64,000 nucleotides of DNA from Lachnospiraceae bacterium (lineage in GTDB: Bacteria > Bacillota > Clostridia > Lachnospirales > Lachnospiraceae), in NCBI GenBank assembly GCA_910576125.1, contig CAJTHM010000008.1, positions 173,861 to 237,860 of the forward strand, written 5' to 3'. The notes beneath the pieces are model-generated. The model did not search any database, was not told the DNA's origin, and saw nothing but the letters and a program-made list of their open reading frames with translations. The translations under genes and the position numbers were made by a program. Positions within the stretch are counted from its first letter, which is position 1; each line of letters opens with the position of its first letter. Below, piece by piece: positions 1-8,570 of this stretch.

Positions 1-62
1 GTCTGATGGCGAAGACGGGCCATTATCTGATAAAGCGCATTAATGAGCAGGGACTGCGTTAA
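1..62 (+). CDS. C-terminal end of an unidentified gene (cut by window edge)
   Basis: An open frame enters from the left edge and ends at TAA 60-62. The last residues read LMAKTGHYLIKRINEQGLR. It is followed by a bidirectional hairpin shared with rpsT. In related genomes the gene facing rpsT is often holA, but this C-terminus does not look like HolA to me, so no function is assigned. Confidence 0.45.
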   Translation, partial: LMAKTGHYLIKRINEQGLR

Positions 63-87
63 TCCGCTTTTGAAATTTCAGGAACAC

Positions 88-120
88 AAAAAGCACCCGA
101 GGTGAGAGCCGGGTGCTTTT
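88..120. terminator. Bidirectional intrinsic terminator between the edge gene and rpsT
   Basis: A perfect stem pairs AAGCACCCG with CGGGTGCTT around a loop of about 10 bases. It is flanked by A-runs on the left and T-runs on the right, so each strand has a U-tract after the stem. It lies between two convergent genes and should end both transcripts. Confidence 0.85.
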
Positions 121-154
121 CGATTCTATTGCTTATGGATTATAGGTTCTAAAG

Positions 155-418
155 TCACGCCATCTCATTGACAGCTTTGGCAATGCGGGAAACCTTGTGG
201 GCAACGTTGTTCTTGTGATAAACGCCCTTGCTCCCGGCTTTCTCGATGACTTTCGTAGCAGCGGACAGCTCTGCAGTGGCAGCAGCCTTATCGCCGGCAG
301 CGATAGCGGCATAAACCTTCTTGATAGCGGTCTTGACGCCGGATCTGACGGCCTTGTTCCTGTCAGCCTTTGCACGGTTCACCAGAATTCTCTTCTTCGC
401 AGATTTAATGTTAGCCAA
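155..418 (-). CDS. rpsT: 30S ribosomal protein S20
   Basis: This is ribosomal protein S20, which binds 16S rRNA early in assembly of the small subunit. The 87-residue product begins (M)ANIKSAKKRI and is rich in Lys, Arg and Ala, as is the family; the length fits. I chose the TTG codon at 416-418 as the start. A GGAGG lies about 8 bases upstream, and that GGAGG sits inside the longer reading frame that would begin at the TTG at 433. UUG starts are known for rpsT in other bacteria. It is monocistronic, divergent from gpr, with a good sigma-70 promoter upstream and a shared terminator downstream. Confidence 0.95.
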   Translation of the reverse strand: MANIKSAKKRILVNRAKADRNKAVRSGVKTAIKKVYAAIAAGDKAAATAELSAATKVIEKAGSKGVYHKNNVAHKVSRIAKAVNEMA

Positions 419-502
419 GTCGTACACCTCCAATTGTATACAGAATTAAATTAACGTTTCACTTTAGCCAGACACGGAGGACTATCGTAAACACATAAAG
501 AT

Positions 503-531
503 AGTTTAGTAAATAATAGAATATTTGTCAA
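503..531 (-). promoter_or_regulatory. Sigma-70-type promoter of rpsT
   Basis: On the minus strand TTGACA (526-531) is separated by exactly 17 bases from TAAACT (503-508). The -35 box is perfect and the -10 matches 4 of 6. It lies 85 bases upstream of the TTG start, which leaves room for a leader where S20 autoregulation could act. No second promoter for gpr was identified with confidence in the same gap. Confidence 0.75.
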
Positions 532-589
532 GACATAATCTGAGAAAAATTGTCTAAAATAAGAAATAAAAGAATGAGAGGGTGCAGTG

Positions 590-1516
590 ATGGAAAATTT
601 TCAGATGAGAACGGATTTGGCGCTGGAGGCAAGGGAGAGCATCAGCGAGGCGGACAGCGAGCTGCGGGGCGTCAGAGTGGAGGAGTACTATCACGAGGAA
701 GAGGACATCCGGGTGACAAAAGTAATGATTGATACCAAAAATGCGGCCAAAGCCATGGGAAAACCCATGGGCATCTATGTGACCATGGAGGCGCCTGCCA
801 TGGTGGAGCCGGACGAGGACTATCACAGGGAGATTTCCTGCCGTTTGGCGGAGGAAATCCTGGAGCTTCTTCCGGGGGCGGACAGCGAGCAGTCCGTCCT
901 GGTGGTGGGGCTGGGCAACAGGGAGGTGACGGCGGACGCGCTGGGGCCCCAGGTAGTGGACAATCTCTTCATCACAAGGCATATCGTCAGGGAGTACGGA
1001 ACAGCCGCCTACAATTGCAGCAAAATGAACCAGATCAGCGCGCTGGAGCCCGGCGTCATGGCAAAGACCGGCATGGAGACGGCGGAAATCGTGAAAGGCG
1101 TGGTGGAAGAGACCAGGCCCGATGTGCTGATTGTAATAGACGCCCTGGCGGCCCGGAGCACGAAGCGCCTGAACCGTACCATCCAGATAACCAATACGGG
1201 GATTCAGCCGGGCTCAGGGGTGGGGAACCACAGGAATGCCCTGACTTTGGAAAGCCTCGGGGTGCCTGTGATAGCCATCGGCATCCCTACGGTGGTGGAC
1301 GCCGCCACCATAGTGGGGGACGCTCTGGAAAAGATGCTGGAGGAGGACAAGGACCTGGAGAATGTGAAATATAAGGAAAAGCAGCGGCTGCAGTTCGCGG
1401 AGCTGAACAATATGTACATGACGGGCAAGGATATCGATGCTGTCATTAAACGGGTCAGCTTCACCGTATCCGAGGGAATCAACATCGCCGTCGGGGAGAC
1501 TTTTATGACAGAATGA
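590..1516 (+). CDS. gpr: Spore germination protease GPR
   Basis: GPR is the self-activating endopeptidase that degrades small acid-soluble proteins when a spore germinates. The product (308 residues) begins MENFQMRTDLALEAR; the RTDLALEA block just after a short propeptide is the hallmark of the family. Other conserved-looking stretches include VGLGNREVTADALGP and the VIDALAARS segment in the middle. It is somewhat shorter than the Bacillus enzyme. ATG 590 is preferred over the adjacent GTG 587; GAGAGG lies upstream. It is followed after 72 bases by spoIIP on the same strand, a gene pair seen in many endospore formers. Confidence 0.95.
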   Translation: MENFQMRTDLALEARESISEADSELRGVRVEEYYHEEEDIRVTKVMIDTKNAAKAMGKPMGIYVTMEAPAMVEPDEDYHREISCRLAEEILELLPGADSEQSVLVVGLGNREVTADALGPQVVDNLFITRHIVREYGTAAYNCSKMNQISALEPGVMAKTGMETAEIVKGVVEETRPDVLIVIDALAARSTKRLNRTIQITNTGIQPGSGVGNHRNALTLESLGVPVIAIGIPTVVDAATIVGDALEKMLEEDKDLENVKYKEKQRLQFAELNNMYMTGKDIDAVIKRVSFTVSEGINIAVGETFMTE

Positions 1517-1588
1517 CCACATTCAGGGCATGGAGCGGCATAGACGGGCATATAAATAGGAGGAGGGTGGCCCGGGGCCGGAAAGGAA

Positions 1589-2947
1589 GTGCATTGCCGT
1601 AGGATGGAAGAAAAGCATTCCAGGAAAGCTTTTGGCGGAAAAAAGGCAGGAAAACTCATTTTGCTGGCATTTTTGATTCTCGGTATACAGGCGGCGGCAA
1701 AGAGCTGCGGCGTGGCTGCTGTATCGAACGGGCAGGACACGATTGGTGAGGCCATGCTGAAAAGCATGAGCGATGAGGCCCGTATGCTGCTGTATAGTCA
1801 GTTCATGTCGGGCGTCGCCTTTGTGGAGGAGAACGGAAGAGGAACCTACTGGCTCCTGCAGGAAGAGATTGACTGCCTGTTTCCTTTTTACGGATATCTT
1901 ACCGGAAATATGACAGGGGAGCAGGAGGAGAGCGCAGGGGATATCAGGACGATTCTGCTGGCGGAGGCGGAAGAGGAATCGACGCATTTACATTTAGAAG
2001 AAACTTTGCCAAAGGAGGCTCCCGCGGAGCAAAATGCGGCATCTGGCGTGGAGGGCGATGCAGCGGGAAACGGAGCCGCCGGACAGGCAGCGGACACGGA
2101 GCTTGCGGACCTTTTGCGGGCGGAGAACGAGGCGGCGATGCAGCAGGCCCGGACCACAGCCTTTCTGCCCCATGAGAAACAGACGGAGCTGGATCTGGGG
2201 CCTTTAGAGGACTATGAGACGCTGATGAGGCAGTTCTATACCATGGATGAAAATACGGTGGCTGGCAGTGACCAGTTGAATGTGCAGAAATTGATGGGCG
2301 AGGACATGACCATATCCAAGGACGCGGAAGGCCCTCAGATTCTTATTTACCACACCCATGCACACGAGGCCTTTGCGGACTCCGAACCCGGGGATATGTC
2401 GGAGACGATCATGGGCGTGGGAGAACGGCTGACCACGATCCTGACAGAGCAGTACGGCTATCAGGTGCTCCATCATCTGGGCCAGTACGACACGATTTCC
2501 CGGGACGATTCCTATGCCGTGGCACTGGGGGACCTGGAGGCGCTCCTGCAGGAATATCCGTCCATTCAGGTGGTGATCGATTTACATAGGGACGCCATGC
2601 CGGAGGAGACCAGACTGGTCATGGATCTGGACGGCAGGCCCACAGCCAGGTTCATGTTCTTCAATGGACTGTCCCGCACAAAGACCACCGGCAACATTTC
2701 CTATCTGTACAATGAGAACCTGGACAGCAATCTGGCCTTTTCTTTCCAGATGCAGAAGACGGCCATGGAGTACTATCCCAATCTGACCCGGCGTATTTTT
2801 CTGAGGGGATACCGCTACAACATGCATCTGCGCCCCAAGACTTTGCTGATTGAGCTGGGGGCCCAGAACAATACGCTGGAGGAGGTCATGAATGCCTGCG
2901 ACCCGCTGGCGCATATTCTGGATCTGGTGCTCTCAGGCACGGGGTGA
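1589..2947 (+). CDS. spoIIP: Stage II sporulation protein P
   Basis: SpoIIP is a peptidoglycan amidase/endopeptidase that works with SpoIID and SpoIIM to thin septal peptidoglycan during engulfment. The N-terminus is basic with one membrane segment (about residues 20-40). A variable Ala/Glu-rich linker follows, then the catalytic domain with the motifs IYHTHAHEAF near residue 250 and VVIDLHRDAM near residue 328, which hold the zinc-binding His and Glu residues of the family. The start is uncertain: GTG 1589 or ATG 1604, neither with an ideal ribosome site. It is probably cotranscribed with gpr. It faces the glycosyltransferase gene with only 7 bases between stop codons and no visible terminator. 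Confidence 0.93.
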   Translation: MHCRRMEEKHSRKAFGGKKAGKLILLAFLILGIQAAAKSCGVAAVSNGQDTIGEAMLKSMSDEARMLLYSQFMSGVAFVEENGRGTYWLLQEEIDCLFPFYGYLTGNMTGEQEESAGDIRTILLAEAEEESTHLHLEETLPKEAPAEQNAASGVEGDAAGNGAAGQAADTELADLLRAENEAAMQQARTTAFLPHEKQTELDLGPLEDYETLMRQFYTMDENTVAGSDQLNVQKLMGEDMTISKDAEGPQILIYHTHAHEAFADSEPGDMSETIMGVGERLTTILTEQYGYQVLHHLGQYDTISRDDSYAVALGDLEALLQEYPSIQVVIDLHRDAMPEETRLVMDLDGRPTARFMFFNGLSRTKTTGNISYLYNENLDSNLAFSFQMQKTAMEYYPNLTRRIFLRGYRYNMHLRPKTLLIELGAQNNTLEEVMNACDPLAHILDLVLSGTG

Positions 2948-2954
2948 GGGAAAA

Positions 2955-5900
2955 TCATTTCGCCGTCAGCACCCAGCCCGGGAACCAGCGCAGATATCTG
3001 ACCACGAAAGAAGCCTCCACCGGCTGGCCCGAAAGCACTGGGTAGAACAGCAGGAACAGGGCAAAAGCGACCAGACCGTACAATACTCCGGCAGTGATGA
3101 AGAGGCGTCTGGGGACTTCCTTTTTCCACTGCAGCATACCGTACATGACCATGAGGACGACAAAGGCCACGCTGGGGAAATAATGGTAGATAAAGGTGAC
3201 CCGGGTCACGAAGAACCAAGGCAGGTACTGGGCCAGGTATCCCACGGTCAGGAAAGCGGCGGTCCTGTCCTTTTTGGCTGTCCACAGCCATATCATGTGG
3301 AAAAAAGCCGGGATGCCCGCCCACCACACGGCCGGGTTGCCGAAAGAACTGATGCCTTCCCGTAAGCCTCCCTGGGCCGTGGTGCTGACCACGCGGGAAT
3401 AGTACCATATGGGACGCCTGATCAAAGGCCATTCATACCAGGCCGAGGAGTAGGGATGGGTGGAGTCCAGTTCGCTGTGGTAGGAGAACATGGTCTGCTG
3501 GTTGTACAGCATCCTGCCTATGAGCCCTCTGTCCCCATAGTCCCGGAAAGGGAGATAGGACAGCAGATAGATGGCGGCAGGCGCTGCCACGAAGAAAATC
3601 AGGCAGAACAGCACGGTTTTGCGGACATTTCCCGGGAAAGAGCGGATGATGCGGGCATGGGAGATGCCGGAGGTTTCCCCGAGAGGATACTTTTTTGCGT
3701 AAAGATATTCGCGGTATCTTCGATACAGGGAAGAGAAGAACAACAGCGCAAGCCCTGCCCCGGCGTATATCCCTGTCCATTTGGAGGCGATGCCGAGCCC
3801 CATGCTGATGCCGCATGCGCCCAGCGGGAGCCAGGTCTTCTTTAGCGGCGTATCGTAGAAGCTTAAGGTAATATACTGATACATGAAATAATACATCAAC
3901 AGCACGAAAAACGTTATGTAGACATCGATGGTGGCGATCCGCGTCTGGGCGAAGTGCATGAAATCGAAAGAAAACAGCACGCAGGCCAGAGCCGAAGAAT
4001 AAGTCTGCCCGGAAATACGCTTTGCGAACAGGTACAGGACAGGCACCATGGCGATGCCGAAAAGCGTGCCCACGATGCGCCAGCCAAAGGGATTCATGCC
4101 GAAGAGGGCCACTCCCAGGGATATGAAAATTTTCCCCATGGGAGGATGGGTATTCTCATAGGAGGTGAGCCCGTGCAGGAATTCATAGGCTGTCCGCCCG
4201 TGGTAGATTTCATCGAAGTACATGCCGTTCCGGAAAGAGGGAGCTTCGGGGCATAGATCGGTCTCATCGAAAAGGGCAGGATAGTCCGCCGCATTCTCAG
4301 GCATGAGAGGCTTCCCGGCAGCATCCAGGAAGACCAGTTCCAGCAGCGAGGCCTGGGAGTCCGTAAGAGTGAGGCGGATATGCGCCATCGGCGTGTCCAG
4401 GGCAGCCTTCTGCCAGGTGAAGACCTTATTCAGGGACAATTCCCCCAGATAGGACCATTCCCTGTCCTTTTCGCTTTTCCCCTCCAGAATAAAAGTCCGT
4501 TCATGCCAGGGTGCGATGTAATAGGAAAGAGAGACAGGGGCCGCAGTCCCGAAATCCAGCGCTATGGACTGGTCCCGGTCCATGTCATAAGCGGTGACAG
4601 GGGCTTTCCTTTCACCCAGATCGTACAGGGCAAAACAGCTGTATACAGCGGTGACAGCCAGCATGCAGAGGACGTCCGCCTTTTTCAGGGAAGAACATTT
4701 GCGGGAGCCCGACGGGGGGATATCATGAAGAGGGATGGGGCAGCTGTAATGCCTGTAAGTAATGAAATAAAGAAAAGCCCCGCACAGCAGCATCCCCGCG
4801 GACACCAGCAGGATGGAGGCCGATTTCCTGTCATAAGCGGCAGGATTATAGAAGAACAGCACATCTGCCGTGTTGTAGAAATGCAGGGCGCTGAGGCAGG
4901 TATAGCAGACATAAGTGAGAGGGACAGGCTTATGGATATAGGCCAGCAACAGCAGCACCAGCGCAGGATAGAGATAGCGCTCATGCATGCGTACGGAGAA
5001 CAGGAAGACGCTTACCACCATAAAAGCCGCCAGAAAAGGGTATTTCGCTTTTTCACGGCGGTTTTTCAGGCTGAGGAACAGGGTCAGCGCGACGGCGGCA
5101 GCGATGGCCAGCATGCCGAAGACGCGGTAGGGGACCCCTAAGAACGTGTTCTCCTGACTGATCCAGTTCAGGCCGAAGAGCCCCCAGAGATTGCAGGCGT
5201 TCACAGCGGCGTAAGGGTAGGAACCTAAGGTGTCAAGAAGCTGTGATATCACATTGGAGAGCCCGAAAGGGAGGCAGAGGATAATGACGCCCGCGGCCAC
5301 GGAGAGGCATTGGAACAGGCAGTGCAGGAGTTTGGGCAGAAAAGGAGCCGCATGCTGTCCCGGTGCTTTCTTCCCGGGCAGGATATAGTCGATTGTGCCG
5401 GCCAGGAGCACAGGGCCCAGCAGCAGCATCTGGGGCTTGATCAGAAATCCTATGCCAAAAGCGGTGTACGCAGGATACATCTTTCCGCGCATCAGGGAAA
5501 TGCACATGATTACTGCCGCCAGCGCTGTCAGGGAGTCCACCTGTCCCCACACAGAGGAGTTCAGAAAGACAGCCGGATTAAAGAGATAAGCGGCGCACAG
5601 AAAGAATGCATGGCGTACAGACAGCTTTTTTTCGGTTTCCCGTACAAGCAGCATGCCGCATGCCATGTCGCAGAGAATGGAGGGGAGCTTCAGCAGAATC
5701 AGATGGGCAGCGGAATAGCGCCCGATAGAAATAAGTCTGCCGATGCCTCCCAGGAGCCACAGCACATAGAGATATCCCGGCGGATAGTCGGAGAACGTAT
5801 CCGGAGAGTAGAAACCTCCGGGCCCTGTCACACAGATTCTCTCGGCCCAGGCCGCGAAACAGGCCGTGTCGGTGCCGAAGCCTCCCGACAGGGCGGCAGA

Positions 5901-6041
5901 GACGAGCCTGATGAAAAGAGCGGCCCCGAACAGGGCGGCAAAGCATCCGGCGGAGGGAGCCGGACGTTGTTTCCCGGAGGCGGCAAAGCACGCTCCCATG
6001 ATAAAAATTCCCGATATTGCGGCAAGGTGGATGAAAATCAT
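2955..6041 (-). CDS. Double GT-C glycosyltransferase with C-terminal PMT-type domain
   Basis: This 1028-residue membrane protein appears to be two GT-C glycosyltransferase modules in one chain. Residues about 1-440 hold roughly ten hydrophobic segments with an early loop of the form TDTACFAAWAER followed by DYPPGYLY, as in polyprenyl-phosphate-sugar transferases. A soluble, probably extracytoplasmic, segment spans about 470-600. Residues about 610-1028 resemble protein O-mannosyltransferases (GT39): FDEIYHGRTAYEF and ENTHPPMGK in the first large loop, with the catalytic-type Asp-Glu pair. It probably transfers sugars from a lipid carrier to secreted proteins or cell-wall polymers. ATG 6041 has AGGAAG upstream. 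It is a single gene with its own promoter. Confidence 0.8.
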   Translation of the reverse strand: MIFIHLAAISGIFIMGACFAASGKQRPAPSAGCFAALFGAALFIRLVSAALSGGFGTDTACFAAWAERICVTGPGGFYSPDTFSDYPPGYLYVLWLLGGIGRLISIGRYSAAHLILLKLPSILCDMACGMLLVRETEKKLSVRHAFFLCAAYLFNPAVFLNSSVWGQVDSLTALAAVIMCISLMRGKMYPAYTAFGIGFLIKPQMLLLGPVLLAGTIDYILPGKKAPGQHAAPFLPKLLHCLFQCLSVAAGVIILCLPFGLSNVISQLLDTLGSYPYAAVNACNLWGLFGLNWISQENTFLGVPYRVFGMLAIAAAVALTLFLSLKNRREKAKYPFLAAFMVVSVFLFSVRMHERYLYPALVLLLLAYIHKPVPLTYVCYTCLSALHFYNTADVLFFYNPAAYDRKSASILLVSAGMLLCGAFLYFITYRHYSCPIPLHDIPPSGSRKCSSLKKADVLCMLAVTAVYSCFALYDLGERKAPVTAYDMDRDQSIALDFGTAAPVSLSYYIAPWHERTFILEGKSEKDREWSYLGELSLNKVFTWQKAALDTPMAHIRLTLTDSQASLLELVFLDAAGKPLMPENAADYPALFDETDLCPEAPSFRNGMYFDEIYHGRTAYEFLHGLTSYENTHPPMGKIFISLGVALFGMNPFGWRIVGTLFGIAMVPVLYLFAKRISGQTYSSALACVLFSFDFMHFAQTRIATIDVYITFFVLLMYYFMYQYITLSFYDTPLKKTWLPLGACGISMGLGIASKWTGIYAGAGLALLFFSSLYRRYREYLYAKKYPLGETSGISHARIIRSFPGNVRKTVLFCLIFFVAAPAAIYLLSYLPFRDYGDRGLIGRMLYNQQTMFSYHSELDSTHPYSSAWYEWPLIRRPIWYYSRVVSTTAQGGLREGISSFGNPAVWWAGIPAFFHMIWLWTAKKDRTAAFLTVGYLAQYLPWFFVTRVTFIYHYFPSVAFVVLMVMYGMLQWKKEVPRRLFITAGVLYGLVAFALFLLFYPVLSGQPVEASFVVRYLRWFPGWVLTAK

Positions 6042-6108
6042 AGTCTTCTGCTTCCTTTTTTATACTTGATAATGGATTTACAATCATTTCAGATATATTT
6101 TTAGATTT

Positions 6109-6137
6109 ATTATAGCAAAAAAAGTGGTAGAAGAAAA
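6109..6137 (-). promoter_or_regulatory. Extended -10 promoter of the PMT-type glycosyltransferase
   Basis: On the minus strand TGCTATAAT gives a perfect -10 (6109-6114) with the TGN extension. Seventeen bases upstream is a weak -35 (TTTTCT, 6132-6137). It lies about 70 bases before the ATG at 6041. Confidence 0.6.
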
Positions 6138-6144
6138 GGTTTTG

Positions 6145-6153
6145 TGTTATACT
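6145..6153 (+). promoter_or_regulatory. Extended -10 promoter for the MacB-type ABC operon
   Basis: TGTTATACT is an extended -10 element about 55 bases before the ATG at 6207. No clear -35 is visible. It overlaps the divergent glycosyltransferase promoter region. Confidence 0.45.
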
Positions 6154-6206
6154 AGTCAAATGTGAGTTAGTTCGATGCTATGGTACTTTAAGCTGGGGTA
6201 GGATAC

Positions 6207-6911
6207 ATGTGCGCGTTTGTGAGTTTTCAGAATGTAAAAAAGGTATACAGGACTGGCGAGGTGGAAATCACGGCCCTGCACGATGTGAATTTTGAAATCG
6301 AAAAGGGAGAGTTCTGCGTCATCGTAGGCAGCTCCGGCGCCGGGAAGACCACCATTCTGAACATTCTGGGAGGCATGGACACGCTGACAGAGGGGGAAGT
6401 GTCCCTGGACGGACAGATAGTGTCCTCTTTCAACAAAAGGCAGCTGACCGCTTACCGGCGCTACGATGTGGGATTCGTCTTCCAGTTCTACAATCTGGTT
6501 CAGAACCTGACGGCGCTGGAGAACGTGGAGCTGGCGGCGCAGATCTGCAAGAATCCTTTGGACGCGGCGGCAGTGCTGGAGCAGGTGGGGCTCAAAGACA
6601 GGGAGGCGAATTTCCCGGCTCAGCTGTCCGGCGGGGAGCAGCAGCGCGTGGCCATCGCCAGAGCCCTGGCCAAGAATCCGAAGCTGCTCCTGTGCGACGA
6701 GCCCACGGGGGCCCTGGACTACAACACAGGAAAAGCTGTGCTGAAGCTTTTGCAGAATACCTGCAGGGAGGTAGGAAAGACAGTCATCGTCATCACCCAC
6801 AATCAGGCTCTGACAGCCATGGCGGACCGCATCATTACGGTTAAGAGCGGCACCATCGTAAGTATGGTGAAGAATACAAATATAGTCGATATTTCGGAAA
6901 TAGAATGGTGA
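6207..6911 (+). CDS. ABC transporter ATP-binding protein, MacB/LolD type
   Basis: This is a 234-residue ATPase of the family that powers FtsX-type permeases (lipoprotein release, antimicrobial peptide or lipid export). The Walker A motif GSSGAGKTT is at residues 41-49, the signature [15 protein letters not shown] near residue 140, and Walker [13 protein letters not shown] follows it. The length is standard. The next gene, its permease partner, starts only 4 bases after the stop, so the two are translated together. The substrate cannot be read from the sequence. Confidence 0.92.
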   Translation: MCAFVSFQNVKKVYRTGEVEITALHDVNFEIEKGEFCVIVGSSGAGKTTILNILGGMDTLTEGEVSLDGQIVSSFNKRQLTAYRRYDVGFVFQFYNLVQNLTALENVELAAQICKNPLDAAAVLEQVGLKDREANFPAQLSGGEQQRVAIARALAKNPKLLLCDEPTGALDYNTGKAVLKLLQNTCREVGKTVIVITHNQALTAMADRIITVKSGTIVSMVKNTNIVDISEIEW

Positions 6912-6915
6912 GTCT

Positions 6916-8559
6916 ATGCGCGGAATCAGGAAGACTACTTTCAGGGAAATCAAATCTAGTTTCGGGCGCTTTCTGGCGATTTTTGGGATTGTGGCGCTGG
7001 GGGTGGGCTTTTTCGCAGGCCTGAAAGTGACGACGGAGGCCATGGTGGCCACTGTGACGGAATATCTGGATGTACATCGGTTCTATGACTTGCGCCTGGT
7101 GTCTACATTGGGGTTCGATCAGGAGAACGTGGACTCTTTTGCCGCCGCTGCGGATGTGGAGGCGGCGGAGGGCTCCGTTTCCTTTGACGTGCTCTATGAG
7201 CTGGGAGAGGACAGGCAGGGCGTCATCAAGACCTATAGCATGCCGAGAGAACTCAACACTCTGAAGCTGATATCCGGCAGGATGCCGGAGACAGGCGCCG
7301 AGTGCGTGCTGGACAGCGGCAGTTTCGGAAAATCTGTGATCGGCAGCACGCTTCGCCTGTCGGATGACAACGCGGAGGAGGACCTGGAACATTTTTCCCA
7401 AAAAGAATATACCATCGTGGGGCTGGTGCAGTCGTCTCTGTACATTCAGTTCGAGAGGGGCAATACCATTCTGGAATCAGGGCGGCTGGACGGTTTCGCC
7501 TATCTGGGGCCGGAAGGATTCGGCGTGGATTATTTCACGGAAGTCTATGTGAGCTTCCGGCAGGATTACGGCCTTTACAGCCAGGAGTATGATGCTTTTA
7601 TCGACGGGAAAGAACCGGTCTGGGAGCAGATTGTGGAGATACAGGCCCGGGCCCGGTATGAGAGAATCTTCAGCGAGGGAAATGAAAAGCTGGCGGATGC
7701 CCGGACGCAGCTGGACGAGAACCGGACAGAAGGGGAAAAGGAGCTCGCGGATGCCGCCGAAGCCTTGGAGGAAGCGAAGAAGCAGCTGGAAGACGGAGAG
7801 AAGGCGCTGGAGGAAGCCAGAGAGGAGCTTTCGGAGGGCGAGGAGACCATCCGCCAGAAGCGGAAAGAGCTGGAGGACGCCAAGGCGACCATTGCCCGGA
7901 AAGAAGCGGAGCTTTCCGAGGGCGAGGCGATGATAGCCCCAAAGGAGGCAGAACTCGCGGAAGCAAGGACAGCCATAGACGCCAACGAAGTGGAGCTCCG
8001 CAGGGGAGAGAGGGAGCTTTCAGACGGGAAAGCGCAGCTGCGAAGCGGCGAGGCGGCGGTGTCAGTGACCAGACGGGTCATCGACGAGAGCAGGCGCCAG
8101 CTGGAGGCCCAGTTGGAAGAACTCAGGCAGAGCGGAGAAGAAATAAGTGCTTCTCTTGTGGCCAGGCTGGAAGAGGCGCTGGCGCGTCTGGATGCCGCCG
8201 AGGAAGAGCTGCGGGTGCAGGAGCAGGAGCTGGAAGCGGCCAGAGCCCGGATTGAGGAGAGCGAGCGGCAGCTGGACAGCGGCTGGATAGCCATGTCTGC
8301 GGCCAGGACCCGGCTGGAGGACGGTGAGCGGGCCCTGGCGGATGCGAAACTGGAAATCCAAAGCGGCAGACAGCAGCTGGAGGATGCCAGGCAGACTGTG
8401 GAAGAGGGCGAAGAGGCCCTCATATCCGCCGGCGAGGAATTAGAAGAGGGCCGGAAGACTCTGGCGGAAAAGGAAGAGGAGTTGGCCGGGGCGAAACAAA
8501 AATATGCCGATGGGGAAAAGGAATACCAGGATGCCAAACGGGAGTTCGATGAAAAATAG
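6916..8559 (+). CDS. FtsX-type ABC permease with coiled coil, N-terminal part (frameshifted)
   Basis: This 547-residue frame holds the first half of a large ABC permease. A membrane segment is at about residues 12-32. A MacB-like extracytoplasmic core follows to about residue 235, then some 300 residues of continuous Ala/Glu/Arg-rich coiled coil. It stops at TAG 8557-8559 in the middle of the coiled coil. The heptad pattern continues in another frame directly after the stop, in the next CDS. Proteins of this kind normally run on into the FtsX membrane domain, so this looks like one gene of about 1130 codons broken by loss of a single A. Confidence 0.85.
   Translation: MRGIRKTTFREIKSSFGRFLAIFGIVALGVGFFAGLKVTTEAMVATVTEYLDVHRFYDLRLVSTLGFDQENVDSFAAAADVEAAEGSVSFDVLYELGEDRQGVIKTYSMPRELNTLKLISGRMPETGAECVLDSGSFGKSVIGSTLRLSDDNAEEDLEHFSQKEYTIVGLVQSSLYIQFERGNTILESGRLDGFAYLGPEGFGVDYFTEVYVSFRQDYGLYSQEYDAFIDGKEPVWEQIVEIQARARYERIFSEGNEKLADARTQLDENRTEGEKELADAAEALEEAKKQLEDGEKALEEAREELSEGEETIRQKRKELEDAKATIARKEAELSEGEAMIAPKEAELAEARTAIDANEVELRRGERELSDGKAQLRSGEAAVSVTRRVIDESRRQLEAQLEELRQSGEEISASLVARLEEALARLDAAEEELRVQEQELEAARARIEESERQLDSGWIAMSAARTRLEDGERALADAKLEIQSGRQQLEDARQTVEEGEEALISAGEELEEGRKTLAEKEEELAGAKQKYADGEKEYQDAKREFDEK
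8551..8559 (+). other. Frameshift site splitting the FtsX-type permease
   Basis: The bases read GAAAAATAG. With six As in place of five, the codons would read GAT GAA AAA ATA GGG GAC GCG GAA GTG, joining the two halves without a break in the coiled coil. The cause may be a real mutation, a homopolymer sequencing error, or slippage of the ribosome on the A-run. No downstream pseudoknot was recognised. Confidence 0.75.
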
Positions 8560-8570
8560 GGGACGCGGAA

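Noticed and set aside
31..62. Calling the edge gene holA from its position next to rpsT
   Set aside because: The visible C-terminal residues do not resemble the HolA ending, and only about 20 codons are in the window.
7575..8537. 320-residue Ser-rich open frame opposite the coiled coil of the FtsX-type permease
   Set aside because: A long GAG/GCG-rich coiled-coil sequence reads as Ser/Ala-rich on the other strand; no start signal.
8551..8559. Programmed -1 frameshift as the preferred explanation for the split permease
   Set aside because: The slippery run is only five As and no downstream stimulator was recognised; a plain one-base loss is simpler, so slippage is kept only as an alternative.
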